Origin: an uncultured Clostridia bacterium
GTDB lineage: Bacteria; Bacillota; Clostridia; Christensenellales; CAG-138
Length of the DNA: 41,031 bases
Direction of reading: 5' to 3'
Assembly (NCBI GenBank): GCA_934633695.1
Contig: CAKTYT010000016.1
Span: 1 to 41,031 of the forward strand
The notes beneath the pieces were generated by a model. The model had not been told where the DNA came from, did not search any database, and saw nothing but the letters and a program-made list of their open reading frames with translations. The position numbers were made by a program, and so were the translations under genes. Below, one piece after another: positions 1-7,961 of the stretch (within the stretch, counting starts at the first letter, position 1; every line of letters begins with the position of its first letter).

Positions 1-3
1 TAT

Positions 4-76
4 ACACGAAAGCAGCAAACCGGACAACCCTTCTTGAGTTGCCCGGTTTTGTTTTGGGGACTAATGCAACAGCCCC
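4..76. mobile_element. IS terminus, left window end (partial)
   Basis: These 73 bases recur exactly as the reverse complement at 40959-41031. Identity stops abruptly at 76/77 here and at 40958/40959 at the other end, where the element edge reads GGGGCTGTTGCA when taken into the element. That edge is itself followed by an imperfect palindrome closing in AGTCCCC. A sharp shared boundary of this kind is typical of an insertion-sequence end. The GG..CTGTTGCA form resembles the terminal repeats of several IS families, for example IS6-like, but the family cannot be fixed because no transposase lies inside the window. The element would sit 14 bp beyond the LysR stop codon. Confidence 0.6.
17..55 (+). 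terminator. Intrinsic terminator inside the IS end
   Basis: A 12-bp stem (17-28 with 38-49, one A/C mismatch) is followed by TTTTGTTTT. Read rightwards it would end a transposase gene lying outside the window. The same hairpin recurs inverted at the right end. Confidence 0.55.
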
Positions 77-90
77 AAACGGTGTCTGAT

Positions 91-999
91 TTACTTTATT
101 GCCTGCCGTCTGGAGCTGCACAGCTCAGCGATAAAGAGTTCGTCGGCAGATGAGAGGTTATAATCTTTTTTTCTTATCAGGACGTCCTTGCAGCTGAGTG
201 ATTTATCTTGAAAAACCAACTGCGAGAGGGAAAACCTTTCGAGGGTTACATCCGGAATCGGTGAGGTCCACATATAAAAGCGTGGGTTCGCGGACAGAGA
301 TTCGAGTCTGCATCCTCGTTCGAGAATGGTGAACCGCTCTGCGGAATGGGTGTTTGCCCCCTCTTTTTCATCCTGCGTGTACATATCCGCACCAGTAATT
401 TCAATAAAGGCTTCAAGGTCACTGTAATTTATCGAGTCCAGCTTCGCAAGCGGGCTTTGACTGCTGACGACCGGTACAAGATCAAATTCGGCAACAAGTT
501 CGTATTTAATCCCTCTGCTTTCCATCAACTCTTTGTAGTAATCATCGTACTCAGACGGATACCTGATTATACCGAGCTTGTATTCTTCCTGAACAACTTT
601 TTTAATCGCATTCATGGCCTCCATTTCGCGATATGTGACCTCATGCACTGCATTTTTGCCAAGTTTTTGCGTAAAGTTCGCAAATGCTGCTGCAATATAA
701 CTTGCACCCGGACAGCAAATGGAGAAGCGGTGGGATGGCTTGCCCTCACTCCTAAACAAATTTTCTACCTCATCGACCTGCTTGAGAATCGCCTTTGCGT
801 GGCGAATAAACACCTCTCCGTCACCGGTCAGGAACATGCCCTTTGCACTGCGTTCAAAGATTTTGATTCCCAAATCTGCCTCAAGTTCCTTGATTGCACG
901 GCTCAAAGTCGGCTGCCCGACAAAGAGAGTCTCAGAAGCCTTGTTTATCGATTTTACCTCTGCAATCTCAACAGCGTATTTAATGTGCAAAAAATTCAT
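91..999 (-). CDS. LysR-family transcriptional regulator
   Basis: A 302-residue protein with the usual LysR length and layout. An N-terminal winged helix-turn-helix (about residues 1-60) carries the family hallmark of an alanine-rich helix and a QPTLSRAIKELE recognition helix. It is followed by a linker helix and a periplasmic-binding-protein-like effector domain (about 90-300). It should bind DNA as a tetramer and respond to a small ligand that cannot be predicted. The ATG at 999 has a G-rich site (GGGGGATCCTG) just upstream. It lies on the same strand as the redox operon but downstream of it and separated by two terminators, so it is its own unit. It is a candidate regulator of that operon by proximity only. 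Confidence 0.9.
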   Translation of the reverse strand: MNFLHIKYAVEIAEVKSINKASETLFVGQPTLSRAIKELEADLGIKIFERSAKGMFLTGDGEVFIRHAKAILKQVDEVENLFRSEGKPSHRFSICCPGASYIAAAFANFTQKLGKNAVHEVTYREMEAMNAIKKVVQEEYKLGIIRYPSEYDDYYKELMESRGIKYELVAEFDLVPVVSSQSPLAKLDSINYSDLEAFIEITGADMYTQDEKEGANTHSAERFTILERGCRLESLSANPRFYMWTSPIPDVTLERFSLSQLVFQDKSLSCKDVLIRKKDYNLSSADELFIAELCSSRRQAIK

Positions 1000-1032
1000 C
1001 AGGATCCCCCCACTGTTTGCTATCCGTTATTT

Positions 1033-1061
1033 AGTATACCGCAAAATGGTTTCCAACGCAA
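1033..1061 (-). promoter_or_regulatory. Candidate sigma-A promoter for the LysR gene
   Basis: On the minus strand, TTGCGT, a 17-bp spacer and TATACT lie about 35 bp upstream of the LysR start codon. Confidence 0.5.
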
Positions 1062-1086
1062 CAGTATGCCGTCTGAAAATCTTGAC

Positions 1087-1113
1087 AAAAAAAAAGCCCG
1101 GCAAATGCCGAGC
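1087..1113 (-). terminator. Terminator of the secreted-protein gene
   Basis: Read leftwards, GCTCGGCA pairs with TGCCGGGC (one G-U pair), followed by nine T. It lies 36 bp after the stop codon of the gene at 1149-1847. Confidence 0.8.
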
Positions 1114-1148
1114 AGTGAACAGTTGGTGTAATTTCGATCAGTTTTATT

Positions 1149-1847
1149 TTAAGCTTTGGCCTGTCTGCGTTTTACCGCAAAAACCACAATCGCTGCTGCA
1201 ACGATGCATGCACTGACAATAACGGGAACCGTCGGGAACGAAGTACTTAAAGCCGTACCCGTATTTCTTCCCGCATTTTCTGATATTGACAGCTTACACA
1301 TAATTTTGGTACCATGCTCTTCAATGCCGTATGCGTCGACAATTTCCTGTGCCTTCTTCAGCCCGCCATCCCCATCGTTTTCCTGCCTGAAGAAACAAAT
1401 CTCAATGGAATCCGGTGCCAAAGGTCCCCACGACTCACAGTCATAGCCCTTGGACTTGAGCTCTTCCGCCGCCGCCTTTGCATAGTCATAGATGAATGTG
1501 TATGAGTACTGTGAAGTGCCGAAAACCACTGCATCCTCATAATCCTTCAACGCATCCTTGTAGAGCTTGAGTTCAGCGTCCGAAATATCATGGAAATAAA
1601 TGTACAGCTTTTCGCCTTCGCCGTCCTTATCTCCAACGTACTCCCCACCGTAATAATCAGGGTGCGGAACATCCGGATACACTCCACCTTGACGACTCTC
1701 AAGAAGCTCATCAAATATGCGAGCTGCTTCAACGACTCTTGGATCGTTCATCGGTTCGCCGCCGTCGGCGAAGGAAATACCCGCCACGAATGTTGACGTG
1801 ATCATCATTGCAATGACCAGTGAAATAATGACCGTGAATCTTTTCAT
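1149..1847 (-). CDS. Secreted protein with C-terminal membrane anchor, unknown function
   Basis: A 232-residue protein. I place the start at the ATG at 1847, which has AGGAGG seven bases upstream; a longer in-frame ORF to 1955 has no comparable site and would run through the promoter. The N-terminus is a signal peptide (MKRF, a hydrophobic stretch, then an alanine/aspartate cleavage region near residue 28). The middle is acidic and rich in tyrosine and aspartate, without a domain I recognise. The C-terminus has a serine/threonine-rich spacer, a single hydrophobic helix (about 205-225) and a short KRRQAKA tail, so the protein is probably held in the membrane facing outwards. It forms a single-gene unit with its own promoter and terminator. 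No function is assigned. Confidence 0.75.
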   Translation of the reverse strand: MKRFTVIISLVIAMMITSTFVAGISFADGGEPMNDPRVVEAARIFDELLESRQGGVYPDVPHPDYYGGEYVGDKDGEGEKLYIYFHDISDAELKLYKDALKDYEDAVVFGTSQYSYTFIYDYAKAAAEELKSKGYDCESWGPLAPDSIEICFFRQENDGDGGLKKAQEIVDAYGIEEHGTKIMCKLSISENAGRNTGTALSTSFPTVPVIVSACIVAAAIVVFAVKRRQAKA

Positions 1848-1902
1848 ACTCAATCCTCCTTGTTTTAACTGTGATACTTGGATAATGTTTTTCCCTGGAT
1901 AC

Positions 1903-1930
1903 ATTATAGCATTTTTTGTATAAAAGTCAA
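1903..1930 (-). promoter_or_regulatory. Candidate sigma-A promoter for the secreted-protein gene
   Basis: TTGACT, 16-bp spacer, TATAAT on the minus strand, about 55 bp ahead of the start codon at 1847 and just past the terminator of the redox operon. Confidence 0.7.
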
Positions 1931-1964
1931 CAGTTTTTTTATTTTTTTGTGACAAGCGTGTGTC

Positions 1965-1995
1965 AAAAAAACCGTCGGAATTATGTCCGACGGTT
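1965..1995 (-). terminator. Terminator of the Mdh-Hdr-Flx-Frd operon
   Basis: Perfect 9-bp stem (1971-1979 with 1986-1994, loop CATAAT) followed on the minus strand by eight T. It lies 20 bp after the stop codon of the last operon gene. Confidence 0.9.
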
Positions 1996-2014
1996 CAAAG
2001 AAAACTTATAAGAA

Positions 2015-2332
2015 TCACATTGCTTTGCTGAGTGCTTCCCGCTCTGCAAGCTCGTCCAGTTTTTTGTTTCTGAAATAGAGAGCAACATCAATTGAAATCT
2101 CAATAAAATTGAGAACGTAGAAAAATGCACTCAAATAGAACAGGAAGCCGGAACTTCCGCCGACCAGCTGCATTATCTTTCTTGCAATACCGCAGGCGTA
2201 GCCGAGGAGCAGGAAGACCTCAAAAAATAAGCTCTTGCCCTTTGCCGTACGGGAAACAATCGATTTTCTGATTGAAATCGGCCAGGAGAGGCCAAAGCAG
2301 AATATTGTTGCCGCTTCGAGAAAGTCTAACAT
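2015..2332 (-). CDS. Small membrane protein, PQ-loop/SemiSWEET-like
   Basis: A 105-residue protein with about three hydrophobic segments (near 5-22, 38-58, 66-88) and a charged C-terminal tail. The segment around residues 17-45 has a tryptophan-proline pair, then basic residues, a T-x-K-G-K-S stretch and a following hydrophobic helix. This resembles the PQ-loop pattern of half-transporters (SemiSWEET), although the glutamine of the PQ pair is replaced. It is the last gene of the redox operon, 36 bp after the FrdA-like gene and with its own GAAAGGA site, and the terminator follows it directly. A role in moving a small organic compound is possible but is inference. Confidence 0.55.
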   Translation of the reverse strand: MLDFLEAATIFCFGLSWPISIRKSIVSRTAKGKSLFFEVFLLLGYACGIARKIMQLVGGSSGFLFYLSAFFYVLNFIEISIDVALYFRNKKLDELAEREALSKAM

Positions 2333-2368
2333 AATAAATCCTTTCGTGCGTCATGGGACGCTTATATT

Positions 2369-3964
2369 TTATTTACGGCGGTAGTCGGGCAGGAGTTTCG
2401 GAGAAACGCATTCTGTTTCAATACCTGCTGCACGCCGCTCTTCGTCAAACCTGTTTATGTGTTCGAGCGTAAGTTCGCCGAGTACGGTTTTTTCCGCCGC
2501 TCTTGCGGCATTCCTGCCGGCACTCCTGCCAAAGACGATTATGTCGAGCAGTGAATTGCCCATGAGCCTGTTTCTGCCGTGAATGCCTCCGACGGCTTCG
2601 CCTGCAACAAAGAGATTTTTTATGTTCGGCGTCATACCATCGACATTAATGTCCATCCCTCCGTTCTGATAGTGGAGCGTGGGGTAGACCAGTATCGGCT
2701 CTTTTCTTATGTCGATGCCGTAGCTCATGAACATTCTGAGCATAGCAGGGATTCTTTTTTCAATAGTCCCTTCACCGCCGATTTTCTCAATCATCGGAGT
2801 ATCAAGCCAAACGGCCTTCCCGTTGCCCGTATCAATGCCCTCATCCCTGTCGGAGCATTCGCGGATTATTGATGCTGCCGCAACGTCACGCGTCTCGAGC
2901 GGATGCATAAAGACTTTGCCGTCGCGATTGACGAGCTTTGCACCGAGTGAACGAACCTTCTCTGTTACGAGAGCTCCGAAAATCTGTTGTGGGAAAGCGG
3001 CTCCCGTGGGGTGGTACTGTAATGTGTCTGCATAAAGCAGCTTCGCTCCTGCACGATAACCTAGCACAAGCCCATCTGCGGTTGCACCATAATGGTTGGA
3101 AGTGGGGAAGCCCTGGTAATGCATTCTGCCCGCACCGCCGGTCGCAATTATAACAGTTTTTGCACGGGCGACCATAAGCTCATGGGTTTCCATATTCATC
3201 AGCACTGCACCTGCCGCATTGCCGTTCTCATCGAGAATCAATTCAACAGCAGCGGTAAAATCGGCAACGTCAATGCCAAGGTTAATGACCTCATCACGCA
3301 GAGTACGCATTATTTCCGCACCGGAATAATCCTTTGCGGCGTGCATTCTTTTCCTTGATGTTCCGCCGCCGTGAGTGGTTATCATGGTTCCGTCCTCTGC
3401 CTTGTCGAATTCAACGCCAAGGTCATTGAGCCACTGTATCGCTCCAGGTGCATCGCAGACGAGCTTCCTCAAAAGTTCTCTCTTTGCGGCAAAATGACCG
3501 CCGCCGAATGCATCAATAAAATGAATTGCAGGAGAATCATTCTCCTTATCAGCCGCCTGAATGCCGCCCTCTGCCATCATGGTGTTTGCATCACCTATGC
3601 GAAGCTTTGTGACGATCAGCGTCCTTGCACCTGCGTTGTGTGCCTCTATTGCTGCCGAGGCCCCTGCACCGCCGCCGCCAATAACAAGCACGTCAACATC
3701 ATATCTAACGTTATTCAAATCAATTTCGGCAGGGCTGATCCTGCTGTGTGCCTGAAGAATTTCACAAAGCTCGTGCGGCACGGGTTCGCCCCTATTTGCA
3801 CCGATTTTAAGCGTATCAAATTCATCCTTCTTATAATCGGGATGATATTTTGCGAGTAATTTTTCCTTCTCTTCCGCCGTCATCCTGGCAGGCTCGTAGG
3901 CAATATTGCCTTCCCTTGCTGCTTCAACGGCTTTAAGTGATTCGTGAAAGTTCTCGGAATACAT
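2369..3964 (-). CDS. frdA: FrdA-like flavoprotein (soluble fumarate reductase/succinate dehydrogenase family)
   Basis: A 531-residue FAD protein of the FrdA/SdhA family. The dinucleotide-binding GGGGAGASAA lies at 96-105, after an unusual 88-residue N-terminal extension. The residues used for fumarate chemistry in E. coli FrdA are all present: H318 (QYHPTG), E335 and R338, R359 (TRDVAAAS, the proton donor position), H431 (PTLHYQNGG) and R466 (GRNRLMGNSL). The histidine that binds FAD covalently in membrane complexes is replaced by N127 (ANTMMAEGG), so FAD should be non-covalent, as in soluble enzymes such as thiol:fumarate reductase. The C-terminal helical region is short, and no FrdC/FrdD anchor is nearby. 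Predicted reaction: fumarate to succinate in the cytosol, with electrons from the FrdB-like protein encoded 12 bp upstream. Another unsaturated acid as substrate is possible. Confidence 0.8.
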   Translation of the reverse strand: MYSENFHESLKAVEAAREGNIAYEPARMTAEEKEKLLAKYHPDYKKDEFDTLKIGANRGEPVPHELCEILQAHSRISPAEIDLNNVRYDVDVLVIGGGGAGASAAIEAHNAGARTLIVTKLRIGDANTMMAEGGIQAADKENDSPAIHFIDAFGGGHFAAKRELLRKLVCDAPGAIQWLNDLGVEFDKAEDGTMITTHGGGTSRKRMHAAKDYSGAEIMRTLRDEVINLGIDVADFTAAVELILDENGNAAGAVLMNMETHELMVARAKTVIIATGGAGRMHYQGFPTSNHYGATADGLVLGYRAGAKLLYADTLQYHPTGAAFPQQIFGALVTEKVRSLGAKLVNRDGKVFMHPLETRDVAAASIIRECSDRDEGIDTGNGKAVWLDTPMIEKIGGEGTIEKRIPAMLRMFMSYGIDIRKEPILVYPTLHYQNGGMDINVDGMTPNIKNLFVAGEAVGGIHGRNRLMGNSLLDIIVFGRSAGRNAARAAEKTVLGELTLEHINRFDEERRAAGIETECVSPKLLPDYRRK

Positions 3965-3976
3965 CTGTCTTCCCCC

Positions 3977-4654
3977 TTACTTTTCAATGTCCCTGTTGTT
4001 GTAAAGCTCTTTAAGCTCCTCAACGGGCTTATCCATTAGTGCCTTAATAAGCTCCTCAAAAGTGCCGTTTTCGATTTCTTTTACCCTATTCTCAAGGTGT
4101 TGAGATTTCGGAGCAAGGTACTTGCCGTTCAGCCTTCTTGCAAGCATCGCAACCTGAGGGTGGGATATACCTGCCGGGCATCTTGAAGAACATACTCCGC
4201 ACATCACGCAATCGAAGGATTCCTCCGCGCACTTTTCGAACTCGCCGCGTTGTGCATAGGCAATGTACTGCATAACGTTCAAACCCTGGGTGCAGCTCTT
4301 GGTGCAGGCATTACAGCCGACACAAGCGTATATTTCGGGATAGAGCTGCATCATTATCTGTTCGGTGGGTCTGATTTTCTCAATATCGTAAACCTGCTTA
4401 ACGAGCGGGAAGAACGGCAGTGTTGCAACGTACATATCATTCTCAACCTTGGTCTGGCAGGCAAGACAAGCATGAAGCTCTCTATCGCCCTTAATTCTGT
4501 ATATCGTTGCACATGCACCGCAAAAACCGTTGCGGCACCCGCAGCCCCTGACAAGCTGATAGCCCGCATATTCCATTGCACGCATAATCGTAAGATCGGC
4601 AGGTACAGCGTACGGCTTACCGAACAGGTAGATGTTTATCATTTTAGTTTCCAT
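3977..4654 (-). CDS. frdB: FrdB-like iron-sulfur protein (2Fe-2S plus two 4Fe-4S)
   Basis: A 225-residue electron-transfer protein. The N-terminal ferredoxin fold has a plant-type 2Fe-2S pattern (C40, C45, C48, C63, with extra C38 and C66). The C-terminal part has two full four-cysteine motifs (C111-C114-C117-C121 and C149-C152-C155-C159). Classical FrdB/SdhB carries 2Fe-2S, 4Fe-4S and 3Fe-4S clusters; here the third site has a full 4Fe-4S pattern and there are no anchor subunits to receive quinol electrons. The start ATG has GGAGG six bases upstream. It lies 12 bp after FlxA and 12 bp before FrdA and most likely wires the flavoprotein to the Flx/Hdr proteins. Confidence 0.8.
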   Translation of the reverse strand: METKMINIYLFGKPYAVPADLTIMRAMEYAGYQLVRGCGCRNGFCGACATIYRIKGDRELHACLACQTKVENDMYVATLPFFPLVKQVYDIEKIRPTEQIMMQLYPEIYACVGCNACTKSCTQGLNVMQYIAYAQRGEFEKCAEESFDCVMCGVCSSRCPAGISHPQVAMLARRLNGKYLAPKSQHLENRVKEIENGTFEELIKALMDKPVEELKELYNNRDIEK

Positions 4655-4666
4655 TTTGTACCTCCG

Positions 4667-5506
4667 TTAATATTCATTCGGCAGTTCATCAAGTTCGTCA
4701 CAGCGGAAGACGGGACCGTCCTTGCAGACATACTTTGAACCTATGTTGCATCTTCCGCATTTTCCGATACCGCACTTCATTCTCAGTTCCATGGTCGTAT
4801 AGATTTGGGTTTTGCTGAACCCAAGCTCCTGCAAGCCTGCTAAAGTAAACTTAATCATTATTGGCGGTCCGCAGAGCACTGCAACCTTATCGGTCGTAAA
4901 TCCAAGCTCTTTGACATAGTTAGGTACAAAGCCTACATGTCCCGTCCATTCCGGCTGTTCACGGTCAATGGTAAGATGAATGCTTACATTGTCATCCTTT
5001 GTCCACTCATCAATGATTTCATGGTAGTCAACCAGATCCTGCATGCTGCGTGAACCGTAGACAATGTCGATTTTACCGTAACGACTGCGGTAATGACGGC
5101 AATAGTTTATGACTGAGCGGAGCGGGGCAAGCCCTATACCGCCTGCAATGAACAGCAAGTCCCTTCCTGCAAACTCAGTATCTACAGGAAACGGATGTCC
5201 GTACGGTCCGCGTATGGTTATCTGCTGACCCACTTCCATCGCATGGAGCCAGTCTGTAACACAACCGCACTTTTTTATTGAAAATTCCATGAATTCCGTG
5301 TTTGTCGGCGAAGATGTGATCGAGAACATAGCCTCGCCAATGCCCGGAATCGAAATCATTGCACACTGCCCGGGTCGATGTTCAAACGTCTTTTTTCCAT
5401 CCGGAGTAACAACCCTGAAGGTCTTAACATCGGGTGTATCGATCCTTATATCGGTCACAACTCCGATTTTCGGAATCAGCGGCTCTTTCATTTCAATTCT
5501 GTTCAT
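4667..5506 (-). CDS. flxA: FlxA-like FAD/NAD(P)H-binding oxidoreductase
   Basis: A 279-residue protein of the ferredoxin-NADP reductase superfamily, the type found as anaerobic sulfite reductase subunit B, sulfhydrogenase gamma and FlxA. The FAD site is FSITSSPT (61-68), the pyridine-nucleotide site is AGGIGLAP (121-128) with a CGPPIM motif later, and the C-terminus has a 2Fe-2S binding set (C245, C250, C253, C261). Predicted role: to oxidise NADH (or NADPH) and feed electrons to the FlxBCD/HdrA relay. I choose the ATG at 5506, which has AAAGGAG at seven bases; the longer ORF start at 5524 has none. It starts just upstream of the stop codon of the preceding gene, suggesting translational coupling. 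Confidence 0.85.
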   Translation of the reverse strand: MNRIEMKEPLIPKIGVVTDIRIDTPDVKTFRVVTPDGKKTFEHRPGQCAMISIPGIGEAMFSITSSPTNTEFMEFSIKKCGCVTDWLHAMEVGQQITIRGPYGHPFPVDTEFAGRDLLFIAGGIGLAPLRSVINYCRHYRSRYGKIDIVYGSRSMQDLVDYHEIIDEWTKDDNVSIHLTIDREQPEWTGHVGFVPNYVKELGFTTDKVAVLCGPPIMIKFTLAGLQELGFSKTQIYTTMELRMKCGIGKCGRCNIGSKYVCKDGPVFRCDELDELPNEY

Positions 5507-6551
5507 GTTTCTGCTCCTTTGCACACTGCTTCTTTCCGAGCGTTTTCATAACCTTAACAATGTTCATGTTTATGGGGCATTTTGCTACGCACCTGCCGCA
5601 TCCAACACAAGAGAACAGTCCATCGTTATTGGTAGGGTAATACACGAGCTTGTGCATAAATCGCTGCCTGAACCTTTCAAGCTGAGTAGGTCTTGGCTGA
5701 CCTGCAGACATCTTTGTAAAATCCGAATACATGCAGGAATCCCAGCAGCGAAAACGCCTTACACCACGGCCCGTGTTAAAATCCTTTATATCATAGCACT
5801 GACAGGTCGGACATACGAAGGTACAGGTCCCGCAGCCGAGACAAGCTGACGAGAGCTGCTTCCATTCGGGAGCATTGAAATACTCATCCGTCTTTCCGGA
5901 ACCAAAGTCTTCCGCACTGAGTTGTGCAAACGGCAGCCGAGAATATCTTTCACGAATCTCTGTTCTTTTTTTCTCGACTGTTTCACCATCGGATTCGCTT
6001 ACTGAAAGCAAACCGGTTCCGAGCTTATTAAGCAACTCATTGCCACGTTCCGTCTTTGCTTCAAAATACATCATGCCCGCCGCTTCGATGCAGGAGATAT
6101 CTCCTTGCGGATCGGCAGAATCTATTCCGAACGTGCCGCAGAAGCAAGTCTCGGATGGTTTCTCGCATGCACGAGAGATAATAATGCCATGTTCGCGGCG
6201 GCTCTTATAGAAGGTATCAGTTGGCTCTGCAAGGAAAACTCTGTCCATCACATCAAGACTCCTTACATCGCAGGCACGCACGCCAAACAGAACAAAGTCA
6301 GATGCCTCCGCATCATTATCAATTATTTCTATCGTCTTTCCTTCCACCTTAAAGTCTACAATGTTTTCAGTTTGAGGAAAGAAGAAGTCCTTTGCACTCC
6401 GCACTGTATTGAGTGATCTTGAAAGGGTCTCGCCGCCGCTCCATTTTCCGAACTTTGCACCACCGTTCGTATCAACGGGAAGGTAGAGCTCAGCAATTTT
6501 CGAAATGGCATTGAACAATGCATTCTTGTTTTCAGCTGCAATCTTAAGCAT
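5493..6551 (-). CDS. flxB: FlxB-like 4Fe-4S dicluster protein (AsrA/sulfhydrogenase-beta type)
   Basis: A 352-residue protein with an N-terminal globular domain (about 1-225) and a C-terminal ferredoxin domain with two 4Fe-4S sites (C237-C240-C243-C247 and C315-C318-C321-C325). This layout is that of anaerobic sulfite reductase subunit A, sulfhydrogenase beta and the FlxB/FlxC pair. It probably relays electrons between FlxA and the HdrA complex. The start at 6551 has AAAGGAG eight bases upstream and overlaps the end of the preceding gene by 8 bp. The B/C lettering follows the assumed mirror-image gene order and could be swapped. Confidence 0.75.
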   Translation of the reverse strand: MLKIAAENKNALFNAISKIAELYLPVDTNGGAKFGKWSGGETLSRSLNTVRSAKDFFFPQTENIVDFKVEGKTIEIIDNDAEASDFVLFGVRACDVRSLDVMDRVFLAEPTDTFYKSRREHGIIISRACEKPSETCFCGTFGIDSADPQGDISCIEAAGMMYFEAKTERGNELLNKLGTGLLSVSESDGETVEKKRTEIRERYSRLPFAQLSAEDFGSGKTDEYFNAPEWKQLSSACLGCGTCTFVCPTCQCYDIKDFNTGRGVRRFRCWDSCMYSDFTKMSAGQPRPTQLERFRQRFMHKLVYYPTNNDGLFSCVGCGRCVAKCPINMNIVKVMKTLGKKQCAKEQKHEQN

Positions 6552-7539
6552 TGTTTCCGCTCCTTTCCACCGCAAAGGCCGGTTCGATATCATTTTTGTT
6601 GTAGTTCACAAGAGGAGCTCTGCTGCCTTCGACTTCACCTGCACGGTACTCTCCGTAGAAATTGTCAATATCCTTTATAAACTTTCTGTTCAGCAGGTGA
6701 AGGGGAATGTGCTGCGGACATACCCTTGAGCATTCTCCGCAATCGGTACAGCGTCCTGCAACATGGAAAGCACGGATAATGTGGAACATTTTCTCTTCGA
6801 ACGAGTCAGCTGCCGCTTTGTTTTCCACGCCGGATGCAGGGTTATCAAAAACACATTTTTCACATGTGCATGCAGGGCAGACATCACGGCAGGCATTGCA
6901 CCTTATGCAGCGTGAAAGCTCGCCCTGCCAGAACGCAAACCTTTCTTCGGACGTCATCGCTTCGATCTCGGAAACTTGGTCGAACCTTCCGCAGGTTTCA
7001 TCCATCTCGCCTTCATCACCCAAGAGCTCATCAAAGGCAACATGTTTTTTTGATTTGCAGTTTTTGCATCGTTCCAGCAGCACCTCAGACCTGTCGAAGG
7101 TTATTCTTCCGTCATAGAGTGTATCGGCAGCAACCTTATCGCCGTCAAATTCGAGGGACGAAATCGCTTCCACACCGTTTTTGATCTTATTAATGTCAAT
7201 CATGCCGTCGCATGCGATGCCTACAACGTATACTTTGTCACGATTGAACCTGTGCTCCGTCAACAGCTGGTTGAAACTGTAGGTATCACATGGTTTCAGG
7301 AAAACGAGTACCTTTTCTGCGTCTCCGATTGTTTCTTTAACAAGATATTTCGAAAAATTCGCAGCACAGAAGCCGTTGAAAACGAAAGATTTTTCGAGTT
7401 CTTCAACGGACCTGAACACAGCCGGGGTAATATCATAATCAAACTCGCCCTTCTGCCAGCCCATGACTCTGTTCACTCTGCCTTCACAAAGAATTTCCGC
7501 AGCCTTGCCTATGAGGGCTTCACGAGTTACTTTCTGCAT
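6544..7539 (-). CDS. flxC: FlxC-like 4Fe-4S dicluster protein
   Basis: A 331-residue paralogue of the next gene with the same arrangement: an N-terminal globular domain and two ferredoxin sites (C211-C214-C217-C221 and C264-C267-C270-C274), plus an additional C158/C161 pair and cysteines at 224, 226 and 229. The family is that of sulfhydrogenase beta/AsrA proteins, which pass electrons between a flavin subunit and a partner. It overlaps the FlxD gene by 13 bp at its start and the FlxB gene by 8 bp at its end, so these genes are tightly coupled. The function is inferred from family and context. Confidence 0.75.
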   Translation of the reverse strand: MQKVTREALIGKAAEILCEGRVNRVMGWQKGEFDYDITPAVFRSVEELEKSFVFNGFCAANFSKYLVKETIGDAEKVLVFLKPCDTYSFNQLLTEHRFNRDKVYVVGIACDGMIDINKIKNGVEAISSLEFDGDKVAADTLYDGRITFDRSEVLLERCKNCKSKKHVAFDELLGDEGEMDETCGRFDQVSEIEAMTSEERFAFWQGELSRCIRCNACRDVCPACTCEKCVFDNPASGVENKAAADSFEEKMFHIIRAFHVAGRCTDCGECSRVCPQHIPLHLLNRKFIKDIDNFYGEYRAGEVEGSRAPLVNYNKNDIEPAFAVERSGNNA

Positions 7540-7961
7540 CTCAAATCCTCCAATCGCCTGTTCTTACCGAGTTTTGAAACTGTTTCCGCAAAGTCATTCA
7601 TGACCGAGGCGAACTTTGCACCTTCGGCCGCACTGACCCATTCGACACGAGTGCGCTCACGTTCGATGCCGAGGTAGTCGAGCATTGAGAACAGCAGTGC
7701 CATCCTGCGTCGCGTATAATAATTTCCTGAAGTGTAATGGCAGTCTCCGGGGTGACAGCCGCAGAGGATAACGCCGTCCGCACCGCGTTGGAATGCACGC
7801 AGGATAAACATCGGATTCACTCTGCACGAGCATGGAACCTTGATTATCTTCACATCAGCAGGGTAGCTGAGTCTGTTGTTGCCGGCAAGGTCCGCTCCTG
7901 CATAAGAACACCAATTGCAGCAGAACGCAACGATAAGCGGTTTATACTCTGTCATTTGCAT
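7527..7961 (-). CDS. flxD: FlxD/MvhD-like 2Fe-2S electron adaptor of HdrA
   Basis: A 144-residue protein of the MvhD/FlpD/FlxD family. It has the family cysteines in a CCNWCSYAG motif (14, 15, 18), a PCSCRVNP motif (44, 46) and a GCHPGDCHY motif (67, 69, 74). In methanogens MvhD carries electrons from hydrogenase into HdrA; in bacteria FlxD does the same from the NADH-oxidising FlxABC. It overlaps hdrA by 10 bp at its start, consistent with a stoichiometric partner of HdrA. ATG codons at 7961 and 7955 are both possible starts. Confidence 0.88.
   Translation of the reverse strand: MQMTEYKPLIVAFCCNWCSYAGADLAGNNRLSYPADVKIIKVPCSCRVNPMFILRAFQRGADGVILCGCHPGDCHYTSGNYYTRRRMALLFSMLDYLGIERERTRVEWVSAAEGAKFASVMNDFAETVSKLGKNRRLEDLRCRK

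Noticed and set aside
346..1131. 261-codon open frame on the plus strand
   Set aside because: Antisense to the LysR gene, runs through its promoter and a terminator, and gives no protein-like pattern.
5493..7539. Possible anaerobic sulfite reductase (AsrA/AsrB) genes
   Set aside because: There is no AsrC (siroheme) subunit, and the flanking hdrABC and MvhD-like genes fit FlxABCD better.
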